Assembly (NCBI GenBank): GCA_003577145.1
Contig: QEUP01000015.1
Location: forward strand, 1-64,000
Direction of reading: 5' to 3'
DNA length: 64,000 nucleotides
Source of the DNA: Acidobacteriota bacterium
GTDB taxonomy: Bacteria; Actinomycetota; Acidimicrobiia; Acidimicrobiales; Microtrichaceae
Shown here in pieces: positions 8,831-16,374 of this stretch. A model generated the notes under the pieces. It was given only the letters and a program-made list of their open reading frames with translations. It had not been told where the DNA came from and did not search any database. Within the stretch, counting starts at the first letter, position 1. Each line of letters begins with the position of its first letter. The position numbers were made by a program, and so were the translations under genes.

Positions 8831-10301
8831 GGACGCGACGCAACAGCTTGCCTGTCTCGTTGTACGGGAGCTCGTCGCGGAACTCGACCCGCGCGGGCAC
8901 CTTGGCCGAACGCAACCGCTCACGCACCCAGCGCTGCAGCTCTTCACCGCTGACCGCCGAGCCCGGCACCCGGACCACGATCGCAGCCACGACCTCTCCC
9001 CACTGCGTGTCGGCGAGGCCGACAGCGGCGGCGTCGACCACCTCGCCGTGGGCGACGAGGCAGTCCTCGATCTCCCCGGGTGAGAGGTTCTCCCCGCCCC
9101 TGATGATCACGTCGTCGATGCGCCCTTCGAGGAACAAGAACCCCTCCTCGTCGAGCATCCCGCTGTCACGGGTGGCGAACCAGCCCTCGGCGTCCACAGC
9201 CGCCGGCCTCCCCAGGTACTCACCGGAGACCTGCTCGCCGCGTACGTGGATCTCGCCGTAGCTGCCGGGGGGCAGAGCCTCGCCGGTTTCGTCACGTATC
9301 TCGAGGTCGACTGCCGGCAGGGGCCTCCCCACCGAGGCCAGCCGGCGGCGGCCTGCCTCGTCGTCGGCTGCGAGTGCCTCACGGTGGTCGTCGGGACCGA
9401 GCAGTGCGATGGTCGAGCTCGTCTCGGTGAGGCCGTAGGCGTTGACGAAGTCCACCTGCGGGAGCAGGCGGACTGCCCGTTCGATCACCGAGAGGGGCAT
9501 GCGACCGCCGCCGTAGGACAGCGCCCGTAGCGTGCCCAGAGCGCCTCGGTCGGCTTCGAGGCGTTCGACGATGCGAGCAAGCATGGTCGGCACGACCATG
9601 GCGTGGGTGACGCCCTGCTCACGCACCAACTCGACCCATTCGCCCGCATCGAAGCCGGGGAGCTGCACGATGCGTCGCCCGGCGTAGGTGGCGCTAAGGA
9701 TCGCTGCCATCCCCGCGACGTGATAGGGCGGCACGCTCACCAGCGTTGCCTCGTCCTCACCGGCGCCCATGAACTCCACCGAGGCGAGTACGTACGACAC
9801 GAGGTGCCTGTGCCTCAGCACCGCAGCCTTGGGAGGCCCACTGGTGCCGCTGGTGAACAGCAGGACCGCGATCTCCTCGGGGTCCATGCTCCAGTCGTGG
9901 TCGGCGGGTTCGTGGTCGTCCAACCCGCTGAGGAAGTCGTGACGGCTGACGAGGCGAAGTCCCTCACCTGCATGAAGCCTGTCGATGACGGAGGGCTCGC
10001 AGATGACCAGCGCCGGAGCCAACTCGTGAGCCAGCACCTCGAGGTGCTCCTGGTCGAGCCGGTAGTTGAGCGGTGCGAAGGGCAGCCCCGCCCAGGCGCT
10101 GCCGTAGAGGGCGATCGGCAGGGCCTCGCTGTTCACGTCGATGAAGCCGACCCGCTGCACTGCCTCCTTCTCGAACAGGGTCGCCGCGCGGGCGGCCCGA
10201 TCGAACAGCGCGCTGTAGGTGAGCCCCGTGCGACCATCACCGAGCGCGGTCCGCTCGCCGAAGCCGCCCGACGCCATCTCCAGCAGCATCATCAGGTTCA
10301 A
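8799..10301 (-). CDS. AMP-forming acyl-CoA synthetase
   Basis: A 500-residue ANL-superfamily ligase that activates a carboxylic acid through an acyl-adenylate to its CoA thioester. The ATP-binding P-loop TSGTSGPPK lies at about 150-158; NAYGLTETSST is the A5 motif; RDSGMLDEEGF and GRIDDVIIRGGENLSP are the A7/A8 hinge; the C-terminal catalytic lysine is in NETGKLLRR. I start it at TTG 10301, with GGAG seven bases upstream and 13 nt after the stop of the upstream small gene; ATG 10292 is a possible alternative. It forms an operon with that gene. Length and motifs resemble medium- or long-chain FadD-type enzymes; the substrate is unknown. Confidence 0.92.
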   Translation of the reverse strand: MNLMMLLEMASGGFGERTALGDGRTGLTYSALFDRAARAATLFEKEAVQRVGFIDVNSEALPIALYGSAWAGLPFAPLNYRLDQEHLEVLAHELAPALVICEPSVIDRLHAGEGLRLVSRHDFLSGLDDHEPADHDWSMDPEEIAVLLFTSGTSGPPKAAVLRHRHLVSYVLASVEFMGAGEDEATLVSVPPYHVAGMAAILSATYAGRRIVQLPGFDAGEWVELVREQGVTHAMVVPTMLARIVERLEADRGALGTLRALSYGGGRMPLSVIERAVRLLPQVDFVNAYGLTETSSTIALLGPDDHREALAADDEAGRRRLASVGRPLPAVDLEIRDETGEALPPGSYGEIHVRGEQVSGEYLGRPAAVDAEGWFATRDSGMLDEEGFLFLEGRIDDVIIRGGENLSPGEIEDCLVAHGEVVDAAAVGLADTQWGEVVAAIVVRVPGSAVSGEELQRWVRERLRSAKVPARVEFRDELPYNETGKLLRRVLKAELAAGAT

Positions 10302-10314
10302 GGTGAAGCTCCGC

Positions 10315-10620
10315 TCAATCCGAGGCCGGCAACGGCTTGGCGCCCTTGATGGGGAGCACCTCCCCGGCAAGGGTCAGCGAACCCGCGCCGGGCCTGGTGC
10401 ACAGCAGCTCCAGGCCGGCGTCGTCATCGACGTAGCGCTTGCCCATCTGCGTGCCGCCGGTTGCATCGGCGGAGATCTGCTGACCGGCGGGGACCTCGGC
10501 ACCGGCTTCGACGAGCGGCTGTCCCCCACAACCCACGTCGAGATCACCGTGGCCTTTGGTGACGATCACCTCGGTCTCGCACACCGTACTCCGCAGCCGC
10601 ATCCCCGGCTTCAACTCCAC
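10315..10620 (-). CDS. Small conserved protein in an acyl-CoA ligase operon
   Basis: A 101-residue soluble protein. It reads MELKPGMRLRS at the start and carries three cysteines (Cys14, Cys31 in VGCGGQPL, Cys74 in LLCTRPG). I recall similar short proteins beside acyl-CoA ligases in other actinobacteria, but no function is known to me. The cysteine spacing and the small beta-rich pattern would fit a metal-binding or rubredoxin-like fold; that is speculation. GTG 10620 has GGGAG six bases upstream and beginning here removes an upstream low-complexity stretch. The 13-nt gap to the ligase argues for a shared transcript, possibly controlled by the palindrome at 10761-10776. Confidence 0.72.
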   Translation of the reverse strand: MELKPGMRLRSTVCETEVIVTKGHGDLDVGCGGQPLVEAGAEVPAGQQISADATGGTQMGKRYVDDDAGLELLCTRPGAGSLTLAGEVLPIKGAKPLPASD

Positions 10621-10951
10621 TGTGGTCTCCCTGCTCCTCCGGTCGCGGACCTCAGCGCTAGGACCGAGCTCCTCTGTGGATGCGGTGCCGACGTCGATGG
10701 TCCTCGCATCACCCGGCCCGCACCGTAGCGGCACCCGCACTCCACCTGAAGTCGAGCTTGCTGACGCCGCTGTCAGTCTAGTGCCATGATCACAAGCCTC
10801 TCGCTCGGTTCGGGGCAGGCCGGCACTCGGTTGGGGTGCGGGTAGGGGAGCCTCCAGGCTTCCCCTCGCCCAGGTCCCAGCGGCATCTACACGAGGACCG
10901 GCGACAACCGGCGCGGCCGAAGGCCGCACAGTCGAGAACTCGACGGCGAAC
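10621..10951. other. Intergenic region between the crotonase and the small-protein/ligase operon
   Basis: No convincing gene is present in these 331 bases. They hold the likely promoter of the small-protein/ligase operon, with a TAGACT -10-like box (minus strand) running into a 16-bp palindrome. An imperfect GC-rich hairpin near 10847-10867 has no T-run and is a poor terminator. Confidence 0.5.
10761..10776. promoter_or_regulatory. Putative operator, 16-bp palindrome (copy 1)
   Basis: CTGACGCCGCTGTCAG has perfect 5-bp arms and differs at two adjacent positions from a second palindrome at 13634-13649. On the minus strand it directly follows a TAGACT -10-like box upstream of the small-protein/acyl-CoA ligase operon, a place where a repressor would block transcription. 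Confidence 0.42.
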
Positions 10952-12010
10952 CTATGGTTTGCCGTCGACGATTCGGTCCACCAGCCCCCAGCGCAAGGCG
11001 CTCGCGGCATCCAGCCGCTCGCCGGTCAGCGCCAGCCAGGCGGTGCGGTGACGACCGATGCGGCGCGGCATGCTGACGGTCCCGCCCGCCCCGGGGACCA
11101 ACCCCATGCCCACCTCCGGCAGCTCGAAGAAGGAATCGGCGGACGCCTCCACCCGCGACGCGAAGGCGGCCAGTTCCACGCCCGCACCGATGCACGCGCC
11201 GTGGACGTGCACGCTCACCCGGTCAGCAAGGCGGTGGACCCAGTAGCCGGCGCTGCGACTGGTGCGGATGCGGTGGGCGATCGCCGGGCCAGGTGACGTG
11301 CCGAACTCCCGTAAGTCGCCACCGCTGCAGAACGAGCGGCCCTCTCCCGTGATCACGATCGACTCGACCGAGGGGTCCGCCGCGGCCATCTGCAGCGCCT
11401 CGACGAGTGCATCACGGGTCTGGAAGCCGAAGGCGTTGTGGATGCCCGGCCTGGTGAAGGTGATCTCCAAGACCGCGCCCCGACGTTCGGCCGACAGCGG
11501 CTCAGGGTCTTTCACCGGCGCCGGGAACGGCCCGTTTGACGCCAGCCAATCCCCGAACTCGGCGCCGCCCTGTAGAGCGGAGTAAGCGAGCGACTCGGCG
11601 ACGAGCCCCCCGACCACGTCGAGGTCCGCGGAGATCCGTAGGAGTTGCACGAGGGTCGCCGACGCCAGGGGCGCGCCGGCGATGCGATCAGCAAGTCGGT
11701 CCAACGCCGCATCCACGCCATCGGGCGGTTCCACCCAGCCGTTGGTCCCGTGAGCCGAGCCGGCCGCATCCACCAACAAGACGTCGAAGGCGGCCAGACC
11801 GGTGTGAGCCGCCGCTGGGGGATCCTCGCTGACGGCGACCGTCGGCAGCGGAAGAGCCCGCAGTGCCTGCGCCTGACCCTCGTCGAGGTGCGCGCCGCTC
11901 GCGTCGACCACCACGAGGGGCTGGGATCCTCCTATGACGAGGTCCTCGAACACGTGGGGCGAGCGGAGCACGTCGATGAGCTCGGCCAGGGGCCGGACCT
12001 CGGGCGACAT
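10952..12010 (-). CDS. Crotonase (enoyl-CoA hydratase/isomerase) with a long N-terminal extension
   Basis: A 352-residue protein. The crotonase fold occupies about residues 177-352: ITFTRPGIHNAF, the oxyanion-hole loop EGRSFCSGGDLREFG, and HGACIGAGVELAAFA followed by FELPEVGMGLVPGAGGT. The conserved glutamate of the hydratase/isomerase site is in ELPEVG. The first ~170 residues are not typical of the family; they look like a weakly conserved, alanine- and leucine-rich domain that may be a degenerate second crotonase-like unit. The protein ends early after GLVDRIVDG, lacking the usual C-terminal helices of about 60 residues. It is divergent from the CoA-transferase gene by 42 nt. It probably acts on an acyl-CoA of the same degradative pathway. 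Confidence 0.85.
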   Translation of the reverse strand: MSPEVRPLAELIDVLRSPHVFEDLVIGGSQPLVVVDASGAHLDEGQAQALRALPLPTVAVSEDPPAAAHTGLAAFDVLLVDAAGSAHGTNGWVEPPDGVDAALDRLADRIAGAPLASATLVQLLRISADLDVVGGLVAESLAYSALQGGAEFGDWLASNGPFPAPVKDPEPLSAERRGAVLEITFTRPGIHNAFGFQTRDALVEALQMAAADPSVESIVITGEGRSFCSGGDLREFGTSPGPAIAHRIRTSRSAGYWVHRLADRVSVHVHGACIGAGVELAAFASRVEASADSFFELPEVGMGLVPGAGGTVSMPRRIGRHRTAWLALTGERLDAASALRWGLVDRIVDGKP

Positions 12011-12052
12011 CGGCCCAACTGTAACGTCGTGTGCGAGTCACAGAGCCCTCCG

Positions 12053-13573
12053 ATGACCGACCATCCCGAAACGCAGACCGCGGGTCCCCTCGCCGGGTGG
12101 ACCGTCATCGAGCGGTCGCTGCGACCCGCGGTCTCCTACGCCGGGGGACTGCTGACCCGGCTTGGCGCGCAGATCCTGGTCGAGGAGACCGACGGCAGCG
12201 ACGCCTTGACCGTCGACGCGGGCCGCGACCACGAGCTGCTGTGGGTCCGCAGGCGGGTGGGGGACACGCCCGATCACGACTGGGCGGAGTGCGGGGCCAT
12301 GACGCTCACCGGTCCGGCCGACGGCCCCCCGCTGTGCGCGCCGGGGCAGCCCGCCAGCGCCGCCCGTGGAGCCGGCCTGGCCATCGAGGTGCTCAGCACC
12401 GTCCTCGGCCACACGGTCTCGCTCGACGGGGGTCGCCTGTTGGGCGAGCGGGCCGCCGTCGCCGGCTACTCCCGGCGGGGCCACATCTCCGCCGGTGGGA
12501 GCTGCCGGCTGGTCCGTGCCGACGACGGCTGGCTGGCGGTGAACCTGCCTCGTGCCGAGGACGTGGACGCGATACCCGCCTGGCTGGAGGTGGTTCCCGG
12601 TGATGACCCCTGGGACCTGATCACCCGGGCGTGCTCCGCGGCGGGATCGGCGGAGCTGGCCGATCGAGCCCAGACGCTGGGGCTGCCGGTTGCCGGCGTT
12701 CCCCAGCCCGAGGAGGCCAGTGCCTACGGCATCGACGCAGTGGAGGGCTTCCCGCTCCCCCCCTGGTTGATCACCGAGATCTCGACCGCTGAGACCTCGA
12801 CGACAGGGAACGCACCTGCCGAGGGGATCACCGTGGTCGACCTGTCGTCGATGTGGGCCGGACCGCTGTGCGCCAACCTGTTGTCCCTCGCCGGGCTGAG
12901 GGTGGTCAAGGTCGAGAGCACGAGGCGCCCGGACGGTGCCCGCTACGGCCCGCGGCGTTTCTTCGACCTCCTTCACGCCGGGCACGAGAGCGTTGCCCTG
13001 GACTTCGCCCGCAAGCGGGACCTCGAGCGGCTGCGGTCGCTGTTGGATGTCGCCGACGTCGTCATCGAGGCCTCGCGGCCTCGAGCGCTCGCCCAACTCG
13101 GTGTGGATCGCCTCGAGCTGTTGGCCGACCGGCCCGGCAAGGTGTGGGTGTCGATCACCGGCTACGGCTCGGTCGGGCCGGCAGCGCAGCGGGTGGCCTT
13201 CGGTGACGACGCGGCCGCAGCCGCGGGTCTGGTCTGCACCGCCGCCGGCGGGACGGCCGTCTTCTGCGGTGACGCCATCGCCGACCCCATCGCGGGCCTC
13301 CACGCGGCCACCGCCACGCTGGCGATGCTCGCCGGCGGCCGGGGCGGCCTCGTCGACGTCGCCCTCTGCGGGGCGGTGAACCACACCCTCGGCGACGAGC
13401 CGGTGCGGCCCGCGACCAGCCGGACCGCCGAGCAATCAGCGGGCGGTTGGGTGCTGCCTGCCGGGGATCGCCATGTCGAGGTGGGTGCTCCGGTCGCCCG
13501 CGAGCCGACCGGCCACGCCGCAGACCTCGGAGAGCACACCGAAGCGGTGCTGCACGAGTTCGCCATCCGCTGA
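12053..13573 (+). CDS. CaiB/BaiF family III CoA-transferase, tandem two-domain form
   Basis: A 506-residue protein built from two CaiB/BaiF-like units. The first (about 11-240) starts with LAGWTVIERSLRPAVSYAGGLL and lacks clear catalytic residues. The second (from about 258) starts with GITVVDLSSMWAGPLCANLL and has the CoA-binding pattern VVKVESTRRPDG and the GYGSVGP loop followed by VAFGDDAAAAAG, whose aspartates occupy the place of the catalytic Asp. Family III enzymes move CoA between carboxylates as interlocked dimers, so a fused tandem could supply both halves. The start is ATG 12053, chosen because upstream in-frame sequence is antisense to the crotonase. It is followed 100 nt later by a single-unit CoA-transferase. 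Confidence 0.86.
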   Translation: MTDHPETQTAGPLAGWTVIERSLRPAVSYAGGLLTRLGAQILVEETDGSDALTVDAGRDHELLWVRRRVGDTPDHDWAECGAMTLTGPADGPPLCAPGQPASAARGAGLAIEVLSTVLGHTVSLDGGRLLGERAAVAGYSRRGHISAGGSCRLVRADDGWLAVNLPRAEDVDAIPAWLEVVPGDDPWDLITRACSAAGSAELADRAQTLGLPVAGVPQPEEASAYGIDAVEGFPLPPWLITEISTAETSTTGNAPAEGITVVDLSSMWAGPLCANLLSLAGLRVVKVESTRRPDGARYGPRRFFDLLHAGHESVALDFARKRDLERLRSLLDVADVVIEASRPRALAQLGVDRLELLADRPGKVWVSITGYGSVGPAAQRVAFGDDAAAAAGLVCTAAGGTAVFCGDAIADPIAGLHAATATLAMLAGGRGGLVDVALCGAVNHTLGDEPVRPATSRTAEQSAGGWVLPAGDRHVEVGAPVAREPTGHAADLGEHTEAVLHEFAIR

Positions 13574-13633
13574 GCTGCCCGCTGAGCTACCCCCGCGACG
13601 GCCCCCGGACGGGCACGGGCCCAGCGCGCTACC

Positions 13634-13649
13634 CTGACGCCGACGTCAG
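13634..13649. promoter_or_regulatory. Putative operator, 16-bp palindrome (copy 2)
   Basis: CTGACGCCGACGTCAG is a perfect inverted repeat with 6-bp arms, 24 nt before the ATG of the downstream CoA-transferase and overlapping a TACCCT -10-like box. It matches copy 1 at 10761-10776 at 14 of 16 positions, which suggests a shared regulator of acyl-CoA genes. Confidence 0.45.
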
Positions 13650-13673
13650 CAATCGAGCTCCGGGGGGACGCAG

Positions 13674-14894
13674 ATGAAGGGCGCAATGGAAGGCATCAAG
13701 GTCATCGAGGTGGCCCAATGGTGGTTCGTCCCCGCGGCCGGAGCCGTGCTCGCCGACTGGGGCGCCGACGTGATCAAGATCGAGCACCCCGAGACCGGCG
13801 ACCCTCAGCGGGGCCTGCTCACCTCCGGGCTCCTGCCCAGCACCGAGGGCGTCAACTTCATGATGGAGCAGTCCAACCGCGGCAAGCGCAGCGTGGGCCT
13901 CGACCTGGCGAAGGAGGAAGGCCGCGAGTTGCTGTACCGCATGGTCGAGGGCGCCGACGTCTTCTTGACCAGCTTCCTGCCCAGCGCGCGCAAGAAGCTC
14001 GGGATCGACGTCGAGGACATCCGGGCGCACAACCCCGACATCGTCTACGTGCGCGGCAGCGGGCACGGCCCCCTCGGTCCCGACGCCGACAAGGCCGGCT
14101 ATGACGCCACGTCGTTCTGGATCCGCACCGGGATAGCCGACATCATCACCCGGGAGGACGCGCTCAACCCCACACCTCCGCCCGGTGGCGCCTTCGGCGA
14201 TTCGGCCGGTGCCATGACCATCGCCGGAGGCATCGCGGCGGCTCTGCTGAAGCGTGAGCGAACCGGCGAGCCCAGCGTCATCGACGTCTCACTCCTCAAC
14301 ACCGGGATGTGGCTGCTGTCGGCGACGATCGTGGCCACCAAGCTGCTCGGCTTCAGCTGGAAGCTGGCCGGCGCAGATCGCTTCTCGCCGCCCAACCCGC
14401 TGGTGCACACCTACAAGACCAAAGACGACCGCTGGCTCATGTTCAACATGCTCCAGGCCGACCGCTACTGGAAGCACTTCTGCGAGGCGATCGGGCACCC
14501 CGAGCTCATCGACGACGAGCGCTTCTGCAACGACGAGGTCCGCAACGAGAACAAGCCCGCCTGCGTGCAGGCACTCGACGACATCATCGCCACCGCCACC
14601 CTCGACGAGTGGCGTGTGCGCCTGGCCGACTTCGACGGCGCCTGGGCGCCGATGCAGAACGCCTACGAGATCCACTCCGACGCCGACGCGCTCGCCAACG
14701 GCTACCTGCCCGAGCTGCACACTGCCGAGGGCGCGCCGTTCACCCTCGTCACCAGCCCGGTCCAGTTCGACGAGTCCTGGCCCGAGCTCGTCCCCGCCCC
14801 CGACCACGGCGAGCACACCGACGAGGTCCTGCTGGAGCTGGGGCTCACGTGGGACGAGCTCATCGAGCTCAAGGCCGCCGCGGCGGTCCTCTGA
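13674..14894 (+). CDS. CaiB/BaiF family III CoA-transferase
   Basis: A 406-residue, standard-length family III CoA-transferase, transferring CoA between acyl-CoA and a free acid. Visible are the N-terminal Rossmann-like start IKVIEVAQWWFVPAAGAVLADWGADVIKIEHP, the NRGKRSVGLDL block, and GSGHGPLGP followed by AGYDATSFW, where Asp144 aligns with the catalytic aspartate of the family. ATG 13674 is preceded by a GGGGGG run; ATG 13686 is a weaker alternative. It follows the tandem CoA-transferase, and the palindrome just upstream is a likely control site. The inverted repeat flanking the Fic gene begins 12 nt after its stop. Confidence 0.92.
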   Translation: MKGAMEGIKVIEVAQWWFVPAAGAVLADWGADVIKIEHPETGDPQRGLLTSGLLPSTEGVNFMMEQSNRGKRSVGLDLAKEEGRELLYRMVEGADVFLTSFLPSARKKLGIDVEDIRAHNPDIVYVRGSGHGPLGPDADKAGYDATSFWIRTGIADIITREDALNPTPPPGGAFGDSAGAMTIAGGIAAALLKRERTGEPSVIDVSLLNTGMWLLSATIVATKLLGFSWKLAGADRFSPPNPLVHTYKTKDDRWLMFNMLQADRYWKHFCEAIGHPELIDDERFCNDEVRNENKPACVQALDDIIATATLDEWRVRLADFDGAWAPMQNAYEIHSDADALANGYLPELHTAEGAPFTLVTSPVQFDESWPELVPAPDHGEHTDEVLLELGLTWDELIELKAAAAVL

Positions 14895-15371
14895 CGGGCC
14901 GACCCCCTCCTTGTAGCGGGCCAAGTCGGAGCAACAGCGGCTCTACCAGCACATACGGCTCACCGGCGAGCCGCCAGAGCCAGGAGTCGACGCCCGAACC
15001 GCAAAGCCCGGTGTCAATCCGGTGTCAACGGCGACGTCCCCGCGGGCCACGACTCGTTCCCCTCGAGTGTCACGAACAGCGTCATCGTCGTGCTCCGCCC
15101 TCGACTCACGTGAGCGTGACCGGAGATCGCCGATCCCCGGGAGACCAGCTCGAGGTCCACCAGGCAGCACGAACATCAGAGTGCTTCCTCCACCGGAACA
15201 CCTCGTGATCGGCCGGCGTGCCGAGCACTGGACGTGACACATGCGCCCAGCCTTCTCCGCCACTGACGTGTAGAACGCCTCGCCGCCGAAGCCGGCCTGG
15301 GGTCTCGGTATCTTGGTTGCAACACGCTCATCCTCAAGCAGGTCGAGCGACTACTCGCCGACGGCGTTGCG
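14895..15371. other. Non-coding stretch containing an inverted-repeat arm and the decayed 5' end of the Fic gene
   Basis: No intact gene is visible. The left part (14907-15028) is one arm of an imperfect inverted repeat. The right part continues the Fic reading frame upstream of its first start codon to a TGA at 15264-15266, which suggests a lost 5' end of that gene. Confidence 0.55.
14907..15028 (+). repeat. Inverted-repeat arm, left (flanks the Fic gene)
   Basis: This ~120-bp segment matches the reverse complement of 16160-16280. The strongest blocks are AGAGCCAGGAGTCGACGC (14976-14993, against 16194-16211 with one mismatch) and GGTGTCAATCCGGTGTCA (15010-15027, against 16160-16177 with two mismatches). 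Within the arm, CCGGTGTCAA is itself directly repeated. No transposase is nearby. Confidence 0.7.
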
Positions 15372-16157
15372 GTGGGCAACAAGGCGCTCAAGGAGTACAT
15401 GGAGGTCAAGGGGTACGCCGACGCTGCACGGTGGGTCTACGGGCAGGCACTCGAGCCGGGGGCATGGACGGACGGCCAGCTGCTGACGATGACCGAGGTC
15501 CGCGAGGTGCACCGGATGGCGCTCGCCCCTGTCTGGGCCGTTGCTCCGCCCCCGAACGCCACCGAGCGGGAAACCCCGGGGAGCTTCCGCGAGCACGACA
15601 TCCAACCGTTCCCCGGCGGGATGGTCCCGCCATCGCGGGTCGACGTGCCCGCCGCCCTCTCCACGTGGCTCGACGAGCTCACCGATGTCGTGCGTCAGGC
15701 GCGCCCGATGGAACCGCTCGCCTCAGCGCATGGAGCGTTCGAGCGGATCCATCCCTTCGTCGACGGCAACGGGCGCACGGGCCGACTCCTGCTGAACGTG
15801 ATGCTGGTGCGCCTCGGCTACGCGCCCGCGATCATCTACACCCGCGACCGCGACCGGTACCTGCGTGCCCTGCACTCGACGGACGCGGGAGAGCCCGGCC
15901 CACTCGCTGAGCTCTTGGCCCGCGCCGTGCTCGACAACCTCTACCGGTTCATCGTCCCGGCCGTCGCTGGCCCGAGCCGGCTCGTCCCGCTCGCGTCGCT
16001 CGAGCGTGACGACCTCTCAGAGGGCGCGTTGCGCACGGCCGCGAACCGAGGGCGGCTCCGCGCTCAGAAGGGCGACGATGGTCACTGGCGTTCGACGAAG
16101 GCCTGGGTCGACGAGTACTTGACAGCCCGGCACGAGCGCCGTCCGTTGAGCGTGTGA
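15372..16157 (+). CDS. Fic-domain AMPylase-like protein, 5'-truncated
   Basis: A 261-residue Fic protein; Fic enzymes transfer AMP or another nucleotide part to hydroxyl groups of target proteins. The full active-site motif HPFVDGNGRTGR is at 127-138, with catalytic His127. The target-binding flap region REHDIQPFPGGMVPPSR lies before it, and the C-terminus has the helix-turn-helix-like RTAANRGRLRAQK and WRSTKAWVDEYL. Relatives are about 370-400 residues with an N-terminal region carrying the inhibitory (S/T)xxxE(G/N) helix before an NTLTLKQ-type motif. Here the frame upstream of GTG 15372 still encodes NTLILKQVERLLADG but has no start codon and no EG pair, so the N-terminus looks lost. No Shine-Dalgarno is seen. 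It may be a remnant or an unrestrained short form. Inverted repeats flank it. Confidence 0.75.
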   Translation: MGNKALKEYMEVKGYADAARWVYGQALEPGAWTDGQLLTMTEVREVHRMALAPVWAVAPPPNATERETPGSFREHDIQPFPGGMVPPSRVDVPAALSTWLDELTDVVRQARPMEPLASAHGAFERIHPFVDGNGRTGRLLLNVMLVRLGYAPAIIYTRDRDRYLRALHSTDAGEPGPLAELLARAVLDNLYRFIVPAVAGPSRLVPLASLERDDLSEGALRTAANRGRLRAQKGDDGHWRSTKAWVDEYLTARHERRPLSV

Positions 16158-16159
16158 GT

Positions 16160-16280
16160 TGGCACCGGATCGACACCGCAACCCGCAGAAATCGCGTCGA
16201 TTCCTGGCTCTCTCCGCTCATCGGCGAGCCATAGTGCCGGCAGAGCCGTGCTGCTCGGCCTTGGCCCCCCTTGCAAGGAG
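16160..16280 (-). repeat. Inverted-repeat arm, right (flanks the Fic gene)
   Basis: This is the reverse-complement partner of 14907-15028. It starts 3 nt after the Fic stop and ends about 95 nt before the nucleoside phosphorylase start. Outside the two strongest blocks the arms are about two-thirds identical with small gaps, and both include a CTCCTTG end and a CGGCTCT core. Confidence 0.68.
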
Positions 16281-16374
16281 ATCGGCGTGTCGGCACCTCG
16301 GTCGTTTGCGTCTGCGAGACTTTGCGCGCGCTTGGGGCGACACTGCCGAAGACGTCCAGGCGGGTGGAGTTCCG

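Noticed and set aside
7997-8947. Long reading frame antisense to the GT2 glycosyltransferase
   Set aside because: The plus-strand frame has clear GT2 motifs; the antisense frame shows none, and its composition is that of a high-G+C shadow frame.
14895-16280. Fic region as an insertion sequence or integron cassette
   Set aside because: No transposase or integrase is present; the repeats are inverted relative to each other, unlike attC sites, and no target duplication could be identified by eye.
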